Source of the DNA: Pholis gunnellus
Lineage: Eukaryota; Chordata; Actinopteri; Perciformes; Pholidae
DNA: 64,000 nucleotides
Reading direction: 5' to 3'
NCBI GenBank assembly: GCA_910591455.2
Contig: OU342809.1
Span: forward strand, 7,623,968 to 7,687,967
The notes under the pieces were generated by a model. It saw nothing but the letters and a program-made list of their open reading frames with translations, did not search any database and was not told where the DNA came from. Positions 55,959-64,000 of the stretch are shown piece by piece. How positions within the stretch are numbered: the first letter of the stretch is position 1; the number at the start of each line of letters is the position of its first letter. The translations under genes and the position numbers were made by a program.

Positions 55959-58900
55959 TGTGTGAGAGAGAGAGTGAGAGTGAGAGATGATGTACTTTTC
56001 TATGTGGGGGGGGTAAGCAGCCCACTGTTATTTCTCTCCGCTCCTGCAGGGCGCCAGGTGTCACTTCGTCTGGCTGACGAGGCCAAGAAGAGGGAGCGTT
56101 TTGAGGAAATGAAACAGCACCTGGAGCAGGAACAAGAGGTGTGTGTGTGTGTGTGTGTGTGAGAGAGACAAAAATATTTTTTGGGGCCACTTTGAAGCGG
56201 GGAAACAGGTTGTGAGCACAGAATCTCGTTAGCATTTACACATCTAGCAGACACGGAGCATTTGGGTTGTTTTGTCTCTACCAACTCCTCTGGGAACTGT
56301 TTGGCTCTTTAGCTGCTAAATGTTCCACTATGTCCACCAGTTAGTCACTGATACTGTGTTTGTCTATCATTTGGTGCTGAGCAGGTGTTGTACAGTTCTT
56401 TTTTTGGGGAGAATTTTTCGCAGAAAACAGCTGCCTGCTGTTGCCATAATGGTGCTATTAGAGTGAACCAAATCAGTAAAGTTGGGCTAAATATTGAGCT
56501 AAAACTCGCCGTAAAAACCTGTAAAACCAAAGGGGCGCAGCATATATACTTGTTTTTATAATTATATTGATTATAGCCACTTTCAAATGAACACATCTGT
56601 CAGGGTGAGAATAAAAACAGAAATTCTGATTCATACTATCCACCACCCATTGCTTTTGAAGCCGATTTTAGAAAGTGAAATCAATGATACGTTTGTGTGT
56701 GTTTGTGTGCGTTTGTGTGCTCCAGTGTCGCAGCGTAGCCCAGAAGCGGCAGGAGGAGGATGACTTCGGCTTTGCCAGAGAGCTGAGGGATCGAGAAAAA
56801 AGACTCCAAGCCCTGGAGCAGCAACTGGAGCAGAGAGCCAGGTCTGACTGCTTTTACAGCCGCTACCCGAGATGCAAATGTTTTATTGATGATTGATTAT
56901 TCCCTGTTAAGAATTTATTTGGTCTAGAATATATGAACCGACCATGTGCAAACACGATGGGACTTCAACTCCATCTGCGTGGGATATTACAGCAGCTGGG
57001 CTTGTGCCGAATGACCGTGCAGCACGATGCCGCAGCAGGAGCAAATATGCTCAGAGCCTGTAATGCGAGCGTGGCACAAATGGATTTCCATAAGATGGCT
57101 AAAAGTTGATAGCTGGCTCAATGAGGAGATTACCTGCTTCTTAACTTAACCCGTTCACCGTGGCTCTGTTTGCTATTCCTGCCTCGCAGTAGAATTTGTT
57201 ACAAAGTTTCCAGATTTAATAACTGTGTTTCATTGAGGAACTTACATTTCATATTGTACTGGCCTTTACTGATTAGTCGACTATAGATCATTGAAGTGGC
57301 TGACAATTGGTGAAGGAAATTGCTCATAATTGAATTGAGAGCCAACACAAAGCCTGAAAGCACACATCAAGCTTATTGCAGACCAATACGCTTATCAGCA
57401 CATGCACATGAAAGCTTATCTTCCCAGAGTACAAAGAATACTGATTGCTGGATGATTTGCTCTCCAATTTAAATATAAATGATTCAGTGTTCAAATAAGA
57501 CGTTATTTATTGTACGATGAAATATCAGACTTCTTGGAAAAATCTGTCAATCTGTGTTTAGGAAGAGCTAGCTAAAGCAAAGCCCCCTGGTGACTGAATG
57601 ACCTGTGGTTAAAAAGCACAATCCCTTAAATACGACGTTGCTTATTTGATCCTCAACAATCATGTATCACAACATTAGAGCGCGACAAAACAAGACGTTT
57701 GAAGACATCCTTTTAGACTCTGGGATATTTAGATTGGCCTTTTATTCGTCATTTTTAGCTTCATGTGACATTCCTAGAAAAGCATTTACTGCAAGTTGCT
57801 CTGGATGAAACCCTCAACCAGAATATTTACCCGTAACGTGTGTGTTCCTGCACCCACGTTGTAGGAAGGAGCTGATAGATCAGTACAGCCGTCTCTCAGA
57901 GGAAGCAGCTCGCAGAGAGAGACGGGCCCTGTGGCAGGTGCAGCGTATGAGACTCGACGAAGCCAGGGCTCAGTTCTTCATGCATGACAGGGAGCAGACT
58001 CAGGTGTGTATTGAATTAACTTAGGAAACAAGATATTTATTATGATTATTTAAGGAAAGGGAGGTAAGCTTAAGCGGACTCTCGTGACTCCTTTCCAGTC
58101 GATGCTGAAGAAGTATCCATTAGGCCAGGAGAGACCTCCCGTGGAAGTGTTCCCACCTGTTCCCTCAGCTCAACAGACTACACCACAACCAACACTGGTA
58201 TGACAACACAACCTGTTTCTCAACATAAATCCCCATTTATTTCCACTCCGTTATGCTCCTTGGAAGTGTGTGCTCATTAGCATCTTCTCCTAACAGGAAC
58301 CTCCCAGTCAGGATCAGACTGAACAGCAGCCAGCGGAGACTCAAGCATGTGGTGCTGTGTCAGCACCACCTGACCCATCTTCACCCACCTTAACACTTGA
58401 CCCTGTCCTCATCTCTGAGGACAACAACATCAAGGATTGTCTCCCCAAGTCACCGAATCCTGGCAGTCAGCAGGTAGACGCCGCACTACAGGAGATCGGC
58501 TCTGACCTTCCTGAAGTGTGTCCTACAGCACAACTAGTAGACTATGACTTCAGTGCCCCCTTTAGTCCACTTGAGGGCATCACCGGCCAAGCCTTGGTCC
58601 AGCCACGGCCTTGCTGGGGACCTGCAGGTCAGACTGACTTGTTCCACAACCATCCCTCTTTTTCCCACATCCCCATTGGCGAGAACGTGTCTCAATCCCA
58701 GGATGGTCTCCCCAAATCCAGCCCCTTTGGCCAAGCCTCCAAATCCAGCTTTCCTCTGGGCCAATACACCCCAGAGGAGACCCGGGATACTTTCAAAGCA
58801 AGCATTTATGGGCATCCCTCTCAAGCCACAGTGCAGCTGGAGGATGGGAGTGGCTCAAAGGCAAAAAACAAGCAGACGGAAGTTGCATCTATGATAGAAC

Positions 58901-61900
58901 CGATAATTGGGAATTTAGAAAGCATAGTTGAGGGAAATGAGGACGAGGGTAAATCTGTTGAGGCTACTAAAGATGATGTTGTTGCACCAGAACGAAGTGG
59001 CAAGGATAATGGTCATGACCACAGCTCAGATGTTCAAGATAAAGCTGGTGATAATATTTCTTTGCCAAACAGTCATGTCTCCAGCGATCCCCTAACAGCT
59101 GGAGAGCTGGTTTCAGATGCCGTTGCCCGTCAGCCTTCATCCAGCCTCCATGGACTTTCCTCTGATGCTCACATAAATGTCCGACAGCTCGCATCAGAGG
59201 TAACCGCTCCCCTTCCATCCCCTAATGCCCATGGCCAGGCATCGGATTCACACATCAAGATTGGAGAACATATGTCGGAAGTCGATGCGCCTCTACCTTC
59301 CGTCAGTGTTCACGGCCACTCTTCTGATGCTCACATTAAAGTCGGGGAAAATGTCGCAGAGTTCGTGGCTCCTCGTCTCTCTCAAAATGTCCATGGTCAT
59401 GCCTCAGATGCCCACATCAAAGTCGGTGAGCACGTTTCAGAAGTAGTAGCCTTTCTGCCCTCCGCCAATGTTCATGGTCACAGTTCAGACTCCCACATTA
59501 AAGTTGGAGAAAACATCTCGGATGCTGTTGCCCCTCTGCACTCTGCCAATGTTCATGGTCACAGTTCAGACGGCCACATTAAGGTCGGAGAAAACATCTC
59601 GGATGCTGTTGCACTACTTCCTTCTCCCAGCATCCACGGTCACTCCTCTGATGCTAATATTAAAGTGGGTGAGTTTGTGTCCAACATACCTGAAGAAAGA
59701 CCTCGTTACAGTAAACATGGGCATTCCTCGGACTGCATGCTTCAGTCGGGCTGTGTGGTGTCTGGAGCTCAACCCGCCTCGGCTGCTCTCCCTGGAAGCT
59801 CCTTTGGTCACTCCTCAGACTCCGGGTTGGTTACTGGATGTGTAGTTTCAGGAGATGAACACAAACTTTCACCGCTACCCGGCAGCGTCTACGGTCACTC
59901 CTCTGATTCGGCGATGGGGGGGGGTTGTGTGGTGTTTGGGACAGACGCGCAACCCGCTGCACTACCTGGCAGCACTTATGGCCACTCATCAGATTCTTCA
60001 CTTGCGGTTGGGTGCGTGGTCAAGACAGAAGACAATGAAGATGTTAAAGGTAATGAATAATATCTGAGTGATGCACATTCTGAAGCAACTATCTACAGCT
60101 TACTATCTTTGATGCAAATGTGATCCAAATCAATAAACTCACTCTTATATTTTTACTTTATTTTTATTGCATCAACTTAAGACAAAACAGAACAACTTGC
60201 ATACATAGAGGAGATGATATTAGTAAAAATTATGAATAAAATAAATTTAATTGAAGACATAATTGTTTTCTTCATAAATACTTCTAATTCCAGTTGCGGT
60301 TAAATTGCTTTAATATTCTTCTTCACACAAACCAAATTAATTCTTTCACTCCACTATGCAATATGTTAGAGGTTGCTGCTTTGACCCGGAGACTGATTTA
60401 TATCTTTGCGCTTTATCCTTAACAGATATCTTAGATCAATGTTTCCTATGTTGCAAAGAATAGAACGTGCAGTAGTTTTTGGGCAGTCCCAAAATATATG
60501 AGTCAGAGTTCTCTAGACAGTCACAACGTCACAAAGTCTGATTTATATGTACATATCACTCATCACTGAAAACTGTGATCTATTGTTTTACATCTTTCTT
60601 CAGGCTCTAAGTCGGACGGCCCTGGAGAGCAGCTGGTGGAGCTCATGGGGTCCTGGGCAGCAGGCTTGTCTCCTGGAGAAAAGTCTGAGCAGGAATACCT
60701 CCTGGCTTTGTGTGCTCAGTACGAGGTGGAACAGTACGAAGACTGCTACAACCTAATGGGTCAGTTAATAACGTATAACGGGACAAAGCTGAATGGTTCC
60801 TTTGGCACATAGTACTTGTGGACAATGTGAAGTTGATGACGTCATAATTTTTGTACATACTAAGGGGAATGTGGGCAGTCAGGTCATGATTCTCGACACA
60901 ATGTATAACATTACGACAAATAATAACAAACAGATCGTCTAAATAGAAAACAGGGGGATCCAAAACAGAGCCTTGAGGACCTCCACATTGTGACTGTAGA
61001 GGAGGAACTGCAGTTCTGTTGAATGTTGAATACAGATCCTCTACTGCTCTGAACCCCATACATATAAATCTGAGTAGCAGAGGCCTAAACGTTAATTAAA
61101 TCCTTATTTCAACAATTCACGTGGGCTCATTTTACAGCACAACCCAAGTAAAGTAGGTACTGTACTCCGATCATAAATGAAATGAACAAAAGTAAATTAT
61201 TTGGCCCATAAATTGAGTTTTTCTACAGTACAATAACTCTGCTTGGAGTGTTGCCTTTTCTTGTGGACTTGGTGAGATGAGACTAAACCCCTAAAACAAA
61301 GCTTAATCCATTAATTTAGTAACAGAAAGGGTTGTAGCCTGCGCTACAGATCATCAGTCAGACGATGAAATGTTCTCCTGCAGCCTACATCGAACACTAC
61401 GAGCATATCTTCACGGTGAAAGGTGGCTTGTACAGTATGTGCAGCCTGTTAAACGTCCTTTGATGTTTCTGAAATCACATCTTGTGAAATAGAAGCAAAA
61501 CATTACGTGAAATTGTGAAAGAAATGATACACCGTAGTGGAGCTTACGTCATCAATTAAAACGAGCCCTTTTTCCATGTGTCCAGGGGCTGTTTAATATT
61601 TACTCCCTCAGCCGGCACAGAGGTTGTATACAAAGCAGTGATATTTCATTAGGGTGTTAAGTCTGCTTCATGTCTGGGTGAGATGCATCATGGCTCGTCT
61701 TCTTCACTCAGTGTGTCACGCTGCTATTTTTCATGCCGGCTTCCAGGGTCTCCATGAAATCCGTCAGCCGAAGACATCTTCCACACTACCGATCAAAGTC
61801 AGGAGCCGTGATCATTTAGGGAGCGTTACTGAAAATGTAGACGGTGGACAAAATAACACATTTAATGACCTTTTTAGAGTTTTAGCACTGCTTATGACTG

Positions 61901-63154
61901 ACGATTCTTTTCATTATCAATTCATCGTTTTAGAAAATGGTAAAAAGCCCAAATACGCATGTTTTGATCCTACTAAACTTGATCTTTTTATATTCAAACC
62001 TTTGCATCCTCATACTAGGATGTCGCTTCTTCTTACTTCCACTGTCACCATACATGCTGTTGTTTTTCACACAGCGCTCTGCTGTAGTGAGAGTGATACT
62101 TATTCAGCGAACACGTCCGTCATCTTCCCTCTCGCACAGCTTCGTCCCCCGAGTGTCAGCTGCTGACGCAGGTGACTCGGGGCCCCTGGGGACTCCCCGC
62201 GGACCCCACGCTCCGCAGGGCCACGGACACCACTGCTGTCCAACTCAGCGAGATGGTTTCCCTGCCAGTTCTGATAAAACAGGCCGTCACCACCCCGCTC
62301 ATCACACAGTGAGTGTCTTGACAGGAGGAAAGTGTACATATACAACGTATTGTTTATAAGTTTGAGTGTCTGAGGGAGAAGCTGGAAGACTCTGTTTAAG
62401 TGAAATGCAGGTGTGAGGCTCTCACTGATCTCCTCATTTTTCTGCCACTTCAGGCCACTTAAACTGTAGTGGAGTGCACATTCTGCACCGGAGGAAGAAT
62501 TTAAATTCCTATTACTTTCCATCTTCGTAGGAACCTTTTTTCCCCCCGTTTTTTGAAATTCCATCAGAGATCCAGACGAGCTTGTCAGTCTTCAATGCGG
62601 TGTTTCTGCACACTGTGCAGTTTAGCCTTTGTGTGTAAAGAAATGGCTTTCTCGTCCCTTTCTGCACACAGAGGGGGGTGCAGTGTGTTAAGCAGTGGAA
62701 TTCATAGCTCTAAACTTTTATGAACACATTTTTATCCTGTGCTTAGACGACACGGTGGAGTGTGTCAGAGATTTTCAACTCTATTTTTGTATCTTCTCTG
62801 CTGACAGTCTCCCTTAAATCCCACTGTTATATATTTAATAATTTAAAGCGGAAGTCATCTGAAAAGTGAAACACCGGTTTATCCCCTGAGCTCATCCTCA
62901 CAACCTGTATCAAATATGCAAGTCAGCATAAATTTCCGTCCTGATTTCTTTTTTGTGTCAAAGCTGCTCTCTTCTCTTCTCGGTCATTCTCTCCTCCACC
63001 TTCCGTCCCCAGCGTGTCTTTGGTGAACAAGGCAGTGGTGGACTACTTCTTTGTGGAGTTGGGGGTGGAGAGGCACTTTGAGGCGCTGCGCCACTTCCTG
63101 CTGATGGAGGACGGCGAGTTCGCCCAGTCCCTCAGCGATCTGCTCTTTGAAAAG
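46992..63154 (+). CDS. tubgcp6: Gamma-tubulin complex component 6 (5' part, 19 coding exons; gene continues past the window)
   Basis: GCP6 is a core scaffold of the gamma-tubulin ring complex, which nucleates microtubules at centrosomes, and is needed for centriole duplication. Coding exons: 46992-47780, 47918-48081, 48324-48537, 49497-49655, 49966-50087, 50254-50317, 50418-50527, 50688-50779, 52284-52423, 54632-54781, 55411-55492, 56050-56138, 56726-56841, 57865-58003, 58099-58197, 58297-60049, 60604-60759, 62140-62308, 63013-63154. The coding sum is 4749 nt (1583 residues), and all junctions are GT-AG and in phase. Segments such as DEGFQSASN, TPPTLSLLTIGFLF, DWVYSGVFRD and HFLLMEDGEFAQSLSDLLFEK match human TUBGCP6 as I remember it (about 1819 residues). 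An in-frame TGA at 46974-46976 fixes the start at 46992, or possibly the second Met at 47016; the context GCCACCATG favours the first. Roughly the last 235 residues are off the right edge. Confidence 0.95.
48148..48262 (-). repeat. Fragment of the GCTGCAA-ended repeat family in a tubgcp6 intron
   Basis: ATTAATTGGTCAATTATTTT, TTGATGAATCATTTAGTCTG and AAAATATCAGAAATTTAAGG match the family. It lies just before exon 3. Confidence 0.45.
48324..54781 (+). CDS. tubgcp6: tubgcp6 exons 3-10: first GRIP domain
   Basis: Residues about 318-668 encode the N-terminal GRIP1 helical domain, which packs laterally with neighbouring GCPs in the ring. Recognisable stretches: YLTEGGREAFDQLYRLWEGE, CVSGASPESVSRLLGEL, TGGLRKYLHYYRACVLST, LSYLYNEA, PVLLSLLKSSCEPYTRFVSDW, YGEFMIQVN and DCVPIFLKH...YVCGKTINLLKICCP. 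Exon 54632-54781 ends in CAVYRGRMERVAKHSAISREEQ and leads into the coiled coil. Confidence 0.92.
48538..49496 (+). other. tubgcp6 intron 3: no recognisable feature
   Basis: A-rich start (about 48600-48900) and nothing I can name. Confidence 0.45.
51270..51600 (-). repeat. GCTGCAA-ended repeat family copy in tubgcp6 intron 8
   Basis: Contains GTAATCGATTAGTTTCAATC in the middle and ends CCGATTAATCAAGAAAATAA and GGTTAGCTTCAGCCCT. The rest of the intron (50780-52283) has no recognisable feature apart from T-runs near 51860 and 52170. Confidence 0.5.
53035..53355 (-). repeat. GCTGCAA-ended repeat family copy in tubgcp6 intron 9
   Basis: Contains GAAACGATTAGTTGATTAAA, GGACTGTTGGCCAGACAAAG, GATTAATCAATAATTAAAGG and GGATGCAGCCCT. 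Both ends are recognisable. Confidence 0.6.
53372..53605 (+). repeat. GCTGCAA-ended repeat family copy in tubgcp6 intron 9, forward
   Basis: Starts GTGCTGCAAATAACAATTAT, has TTAATTGTTTGGTCTTGGAA in the middle and ends CCTAATCAACTATTTGTTTG. It is head-on to the previous copy, so the two form an imperfect inverted pair about 20 nt apart. Confidence 0.6.
54310..54500 (+). repeat. GCTGCAA-ended repeat family copy before tubgcp6 exon 10
   Basis: Starts AGAGCTGCAACAATCAGTCT, then TTAATCAATCATTTGATTAA and CCAATCAATTAATCAAGAAA. Confidence 0.55.
55096..55177 (+). repeat. (CT)n followed by (TTTA)n in tubgcp6 intron 10
   Basis: About 56 nt of CT units, then about 24 nt of TTTA units. Confidence 0.85.
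55411..58003 (+). CDS. tubgcp6: tubgcp6 exons 11-14: charged coiled-coil region
   Basis: Residues about 669-810 are strongly charged and helical, rich in E, R, Q and K: QARQELINQVRESA, DEAKKRERFEEMKQHLEQEQE, RQEEDDFGFARELRDREKRL and EEAARRERRALWQVQRMR. This matches the central coiled coil of GCP6 that separates GRIP1 from the repeat region. Long (CA)n and (GT)n tracts lie in the introns here, and exon 56050-56138 is followed directly by a (GT)n tract that forms its donor. Confidence 0.88.
55501..55591 (+). repeat. (CA)n microsatellite after tubgcp6 exon 11
   Basis: About 45 CA units starting about 9 nt after the donor at 55492/55493. Confidence 0.9.
55841..55856 (+). repeat. Run of 16 G in tubgcp6 intron 11
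   Basis: Uninterrupted G tract, in the same intron as the flanking CA and GT tracts. Confidence 0.85.
55923..55987 (+). repeat. (GT)n then (GA)n tract in tubgcp6 intron 11
   Basis: About 17 GT units, then GA-rich sequence. It is complementary to the CA tract at the other end of the same intron. Confidence 0.85.
56139..56165 (+). repeat. (GT)n tract that contains the tubgcp6 exon 12 donor
   Basis: The exon ends in CAAGAG and the intron starts directly with about 11 GT units, then GAGAGA, so the donor is the first unit of a microsatellite. Confidence 0.85.
56225..56545 (+). repeat. Teleost repeat (TAGCTGCTAAATG...CAGTAAAGTTG family) in tubgcp6 intron 12
   Basis: Contains TTTAGCTGCTAAATGTTCCA, CATTTGGTGCTGAGCAGG, AACAGCTGCCTGCTG and CCAAATCAGTAAAGTTGGGC. 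A second copy of the same family occupies the right edge of the window. Confidence 0.6.
56842..57864 (+). other. tubgcp6 intron 13: no recognisable feature
   Basis: Unique-looking AT-rich sequence; no exon or known repeat. Confidence 0.45.
58297..60049 (+). CDS. tubgcp6: tubgcp6 exon 16: large exon with HGHSSD tandem repeats
   Basis: A 1753-nt exon (residues about 844-1427) that is low-complexity and probably disordered. From 59149 it carries tandem repeats. Seven units of 27 residues (81 nt) have consensus HGHSSDAHIKVGENVSE plus a linker. From 59716 the unit changes to a 29-residue form, GHSSDSxxxxGCVVSG plus an LPGSxY linker, with three full units and a partial one up to about 60021. Human GCP6 has comparable 27-residue repeats (HGHVSDASIRVGENVSD type), and this region is a reported substrate of the centriole kinase PLK4. 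The Ser-rich SSD core fits a phosphorylated repeat, but that is inference here. Confidence 0.92.
59149..60021 (+). repeat. tubgcp6: Coding tandem repeat array in tubgcp6 (81-nt then 87-nt period)
   Basis: In-frame minisatellite within exon 16. Seven 81-nt units run from 59149 to 59715; from 59716 the period becomes about 87 nt, with a new GCVVSG motif. Units differ by many substitutions, so the array is old rather than freshly expanded, although the fifth and sixth units (59473-59634) are nearly identical to each other and may be a recent duplication. Confidence 0.9.
60132..60137 (+). terminator. tubgcp6: Candidate intronic polyadenylation signal after tubgcp6 exon 16
   Basis: AATAAA 72 nt after an in-frame TAA (60058-60060) that would be reached if the exon 16 donor is not used. 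T-rich sequence follows. Use would give a GCP6 lacking exon 17 onward, including GRIP2. No transcript evidence is available here. Confidence 0.35.
60370..60530 (-). mobile_element. Possible LINE ORF2 C-terminal fragment
   Basis: The reverse strand reads TLTHIFWDCPKTTARSI, like the H-x-x-W-x-CP motif near the end of LINE ORF2 proteins. The frame has stop codons on both sides. The motif is short, so this is only a suggestion. It lies in the same intron system as the reverse transcriptase fragment and on the same strand. Confidence 0.3.
60604..63154 (+). CDS. tubgcp6: tubgcp6 exons 17-19: linker and start of second GRIP domain
   Basis: Residues about 1428-1583. Exon 17 encodes EEYLLALC-type helix sequence (SEQEYLLALCAQYEVEQYED). 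Exon 18 encodes TAVQLSEMVSLPVLIKQAVTTPL. Exon 19 encodes SLVNKAVVDYFFVELGVERHFEALRHF, the start of the GRIP2 domain that contacts gamma-tubulin. The donor after LLFEK at 63154 is intact (GTGAAG); the remaining GRIP2 exons lie outside the window. Confidence 0.9.
60870..61059 (-). mobile_element. Non-LTR retrotransposon reverse transcriptase fragment (degraded)
   Basis: The reverse strand encodes GPQGSVLDPPVFYLDDL, close to the reverse transcriptase signature of L2/Rex/Jockey-like LINEs (x-PQGSVLGP-LLF-x-x-Y-x-x-D-L). The frame is open for 138 codons (60643-61059 on the minus strand) but only about 60 codons look LINE-like; the rest overlaps tubgcp6 exon 17 in antisense. No complete element is present, so it is an inactive remnant. 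Confidence 0.5.
61890..61965 (+). repeat. Short fragment of the GCTGCAA-ended repeat family
   Basis: ACGATTCTTTTCATTATCAA, TTCATCG and TTAGAAAATGGTAAAAAGCC match the beginning of the family. Weak, short match. Confidence 0.35.
62309..63012 (+). other. tubgcp6 intron 18: no recognisable feature
   Basis: No repeat family or exon recognised; ends in a pyrimidine-rich tract before exon 19. Confidence 0.45.
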
Positions 63155-63534
63155 GTGAAGCTCTTTTAACAGTGTTCCTCTCTGTGCAGAACGTGTTTAT
63201 CTATTTGTTGCATTCTAGCAAAAGGACGAGAGAGAGATCTTCTTGGAACGAGGCCAAATGTCCTCGTCTCCTCTTCAATGCAACGCATTTTTAAACTAAC
63301 ACATTTGTTTTTTTAGTTGAGCAGCCCTGCATGTATTTAGTGTTATCAGCAGGTAACCTTGTAAACTAAATGAATGTGTGCATAAAGTACCAGGCTGAGT
63401 AATACCCAGAGTTAGCCGCTATCTAAAAGTGTATGCGCCACAGGTAGAGGCCAGTTCTCTAGAGGAAGTTACTCGACTCGCTAAAGACTAGAGCCTGTGT
63501 GCTCTTATTCATATTTTTATATTGATATTAAGAA
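63155..63534 (+). other. tubgcp6 intron 19, left part: no recognisable feature
   Basis: Start of the intron that runs past the window; unique-looking sequence up to the repeat copy. Confidence 0.45.
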
Positions 63535-64000
63535 GGTACATTCATCAGGTGGCCAGAGATGCTGCTCCAAATGAATGATGATGTTGCTCCTCTGCTGGAT
63601 GTGTAAGCTGGCTCGGTTTGCTAAGACGTCCAGCGTATCAACATGTCAATATTTAGTTTACAGCCTGGCTCCTTGTGGATACAAAATTGACATTTGGTCA
63701 CAAATTTAGTGAACTTGTTAAGCAAACATTGACGTACTTACACGTTCAGCAGTTACAGAGTGACATATTCATTTATTTCGAGTCTCTAATATTCAAGTCC
63801 AAATATTTATTCTACCAGCTCCTGAGGGAATTACCTGTTGGTTTTTAGAGCTTTTTTGACTGAAATGGCTCTCTATTGCGGCTGAAAACCACGTTCTGAG
63901 AGTGGTGAGAGTGACCCAAAATAGTAAAGTTGTGGGCTCGTACCGCTAAACAATGAGCTGAAACTCTCCGTAAAGATGAGGGCCTAGATTCCGAGCCTAC
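63535..64000 (+). repeat. Second copy of the CAGTAAAGTTG repeat family, running off the window
   Basis: Contains GGCCAGAGATGCTGCTCCAA, TGCTCCTCTGCTGGATGTGT, GGTTTGCTAAGACGTCCAGC and AAAATAGTAAAGTTGTGGGC, then GCTGAAACTCTCCGTAAAGA, which matches the copy at about 56480-56515. Its right end is not seen. Confidence 0.6.

Noticed and set aside
59225..59845. Alternative-frame open frames across the tubgcp6 repeat exon
   Set aside because: They are by-products of the 81-nt coding repeat, which keeps every frame similar from unit to unit. The main frame has the conserved GCP6 sequence.
59149..60021. Regular 81-nt repeats that might suggest a CRISPR-like array
   Set aside because: The repeats are coding, diverged, without unique spacers, and lie in a vertebrate gene.

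Overview
This is a piece of vertebrate nuclear genome, almost certainly from a percomorph (spiny-rayed) teleost fish. The signs are: genes split into many short exons by GT-AG introns, long dinucleotide microsatellites, AT-rich introns, and several interspersed repeat families typical of teleost genomes. It holds two large protein genes, both on the + strand. The first is a complete plexin-B2 gene (plxnb2; 35 coding exons, 4663-40620, about 1850 residues). The second is the 5' three quarters of tubgcp6, which encodes gamma-tubulin complex component 6 (19 coding exons, 46992-63154, first 1583 residues); it runs off the right edge. I could follow the reading frame across every splice junction in both genes without a break, except for one apparent frameshift at the very end of plxnb2.

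Layout: 1-4660 is non-coding sequence upstream of the plxnb2 start codon, most likely a 5'UTR intron. 4663-25035 encodes the plexin ectodomain (signal peptide, Sema, three PSI and the IPT domains) and ends in a basic proprotein-convertase site. 26037-26173 encodes the transmembrane helix. 27138-40620 encodes the juxtamembrane coiled coil and the R-Ras/Rap-type GAP fold with the inserted Rho-GTPase-binding domain. 40621 to about 43500 is the probable 3'UTR. The 43.5-46.3 kb stretch is intergenic. A TATA-less promoter with three CCAAT boxes lies near 46.3 kb, followed by a non-coding first exon and tubgcp6. Exon 16 of tubgcp6 (58297-60049) carries the HGHSSD tandem repeats that mark this family.

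The two genes do not form a pathway: plexin-B2 is a semaphorin receptor at the cell surface, and GCP6 is a core part of the gamma-tubulin ring complex. They are neighbours by ancestral synteny. In human 22q13.33 PLXNB2 and TUBGCP6 lie in the same relative order and orientation, with MAPK11, MAPK12 and HDAC10 between them; those three genes are not seen between the two here.

Points most worth a second look: (1) one extra A in an A5 run seems to have put the conserved C-terminal PDZ-binding motif of plexin-B2 (-VTD-hydrophobic) out of frame; (2) an in-frame 147-nt plexin exon is bracketed by long (GT)n and (CA)n tracts that could pair in the pre-mRNA; (3) tubgcp6 has two classes of tandem repeat, with periods of 27 and 29 residues; (4) a possible intronic polyadenylation site after tubgcp6 exon 16 would give a protein without the second GRIP domain; (5) nested and CpG-rich transposon remnants lie in plexin introns. 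I found no operon, CRISPR array, tRNA or rRNA gene, and no evidence for a wholly new biological system.
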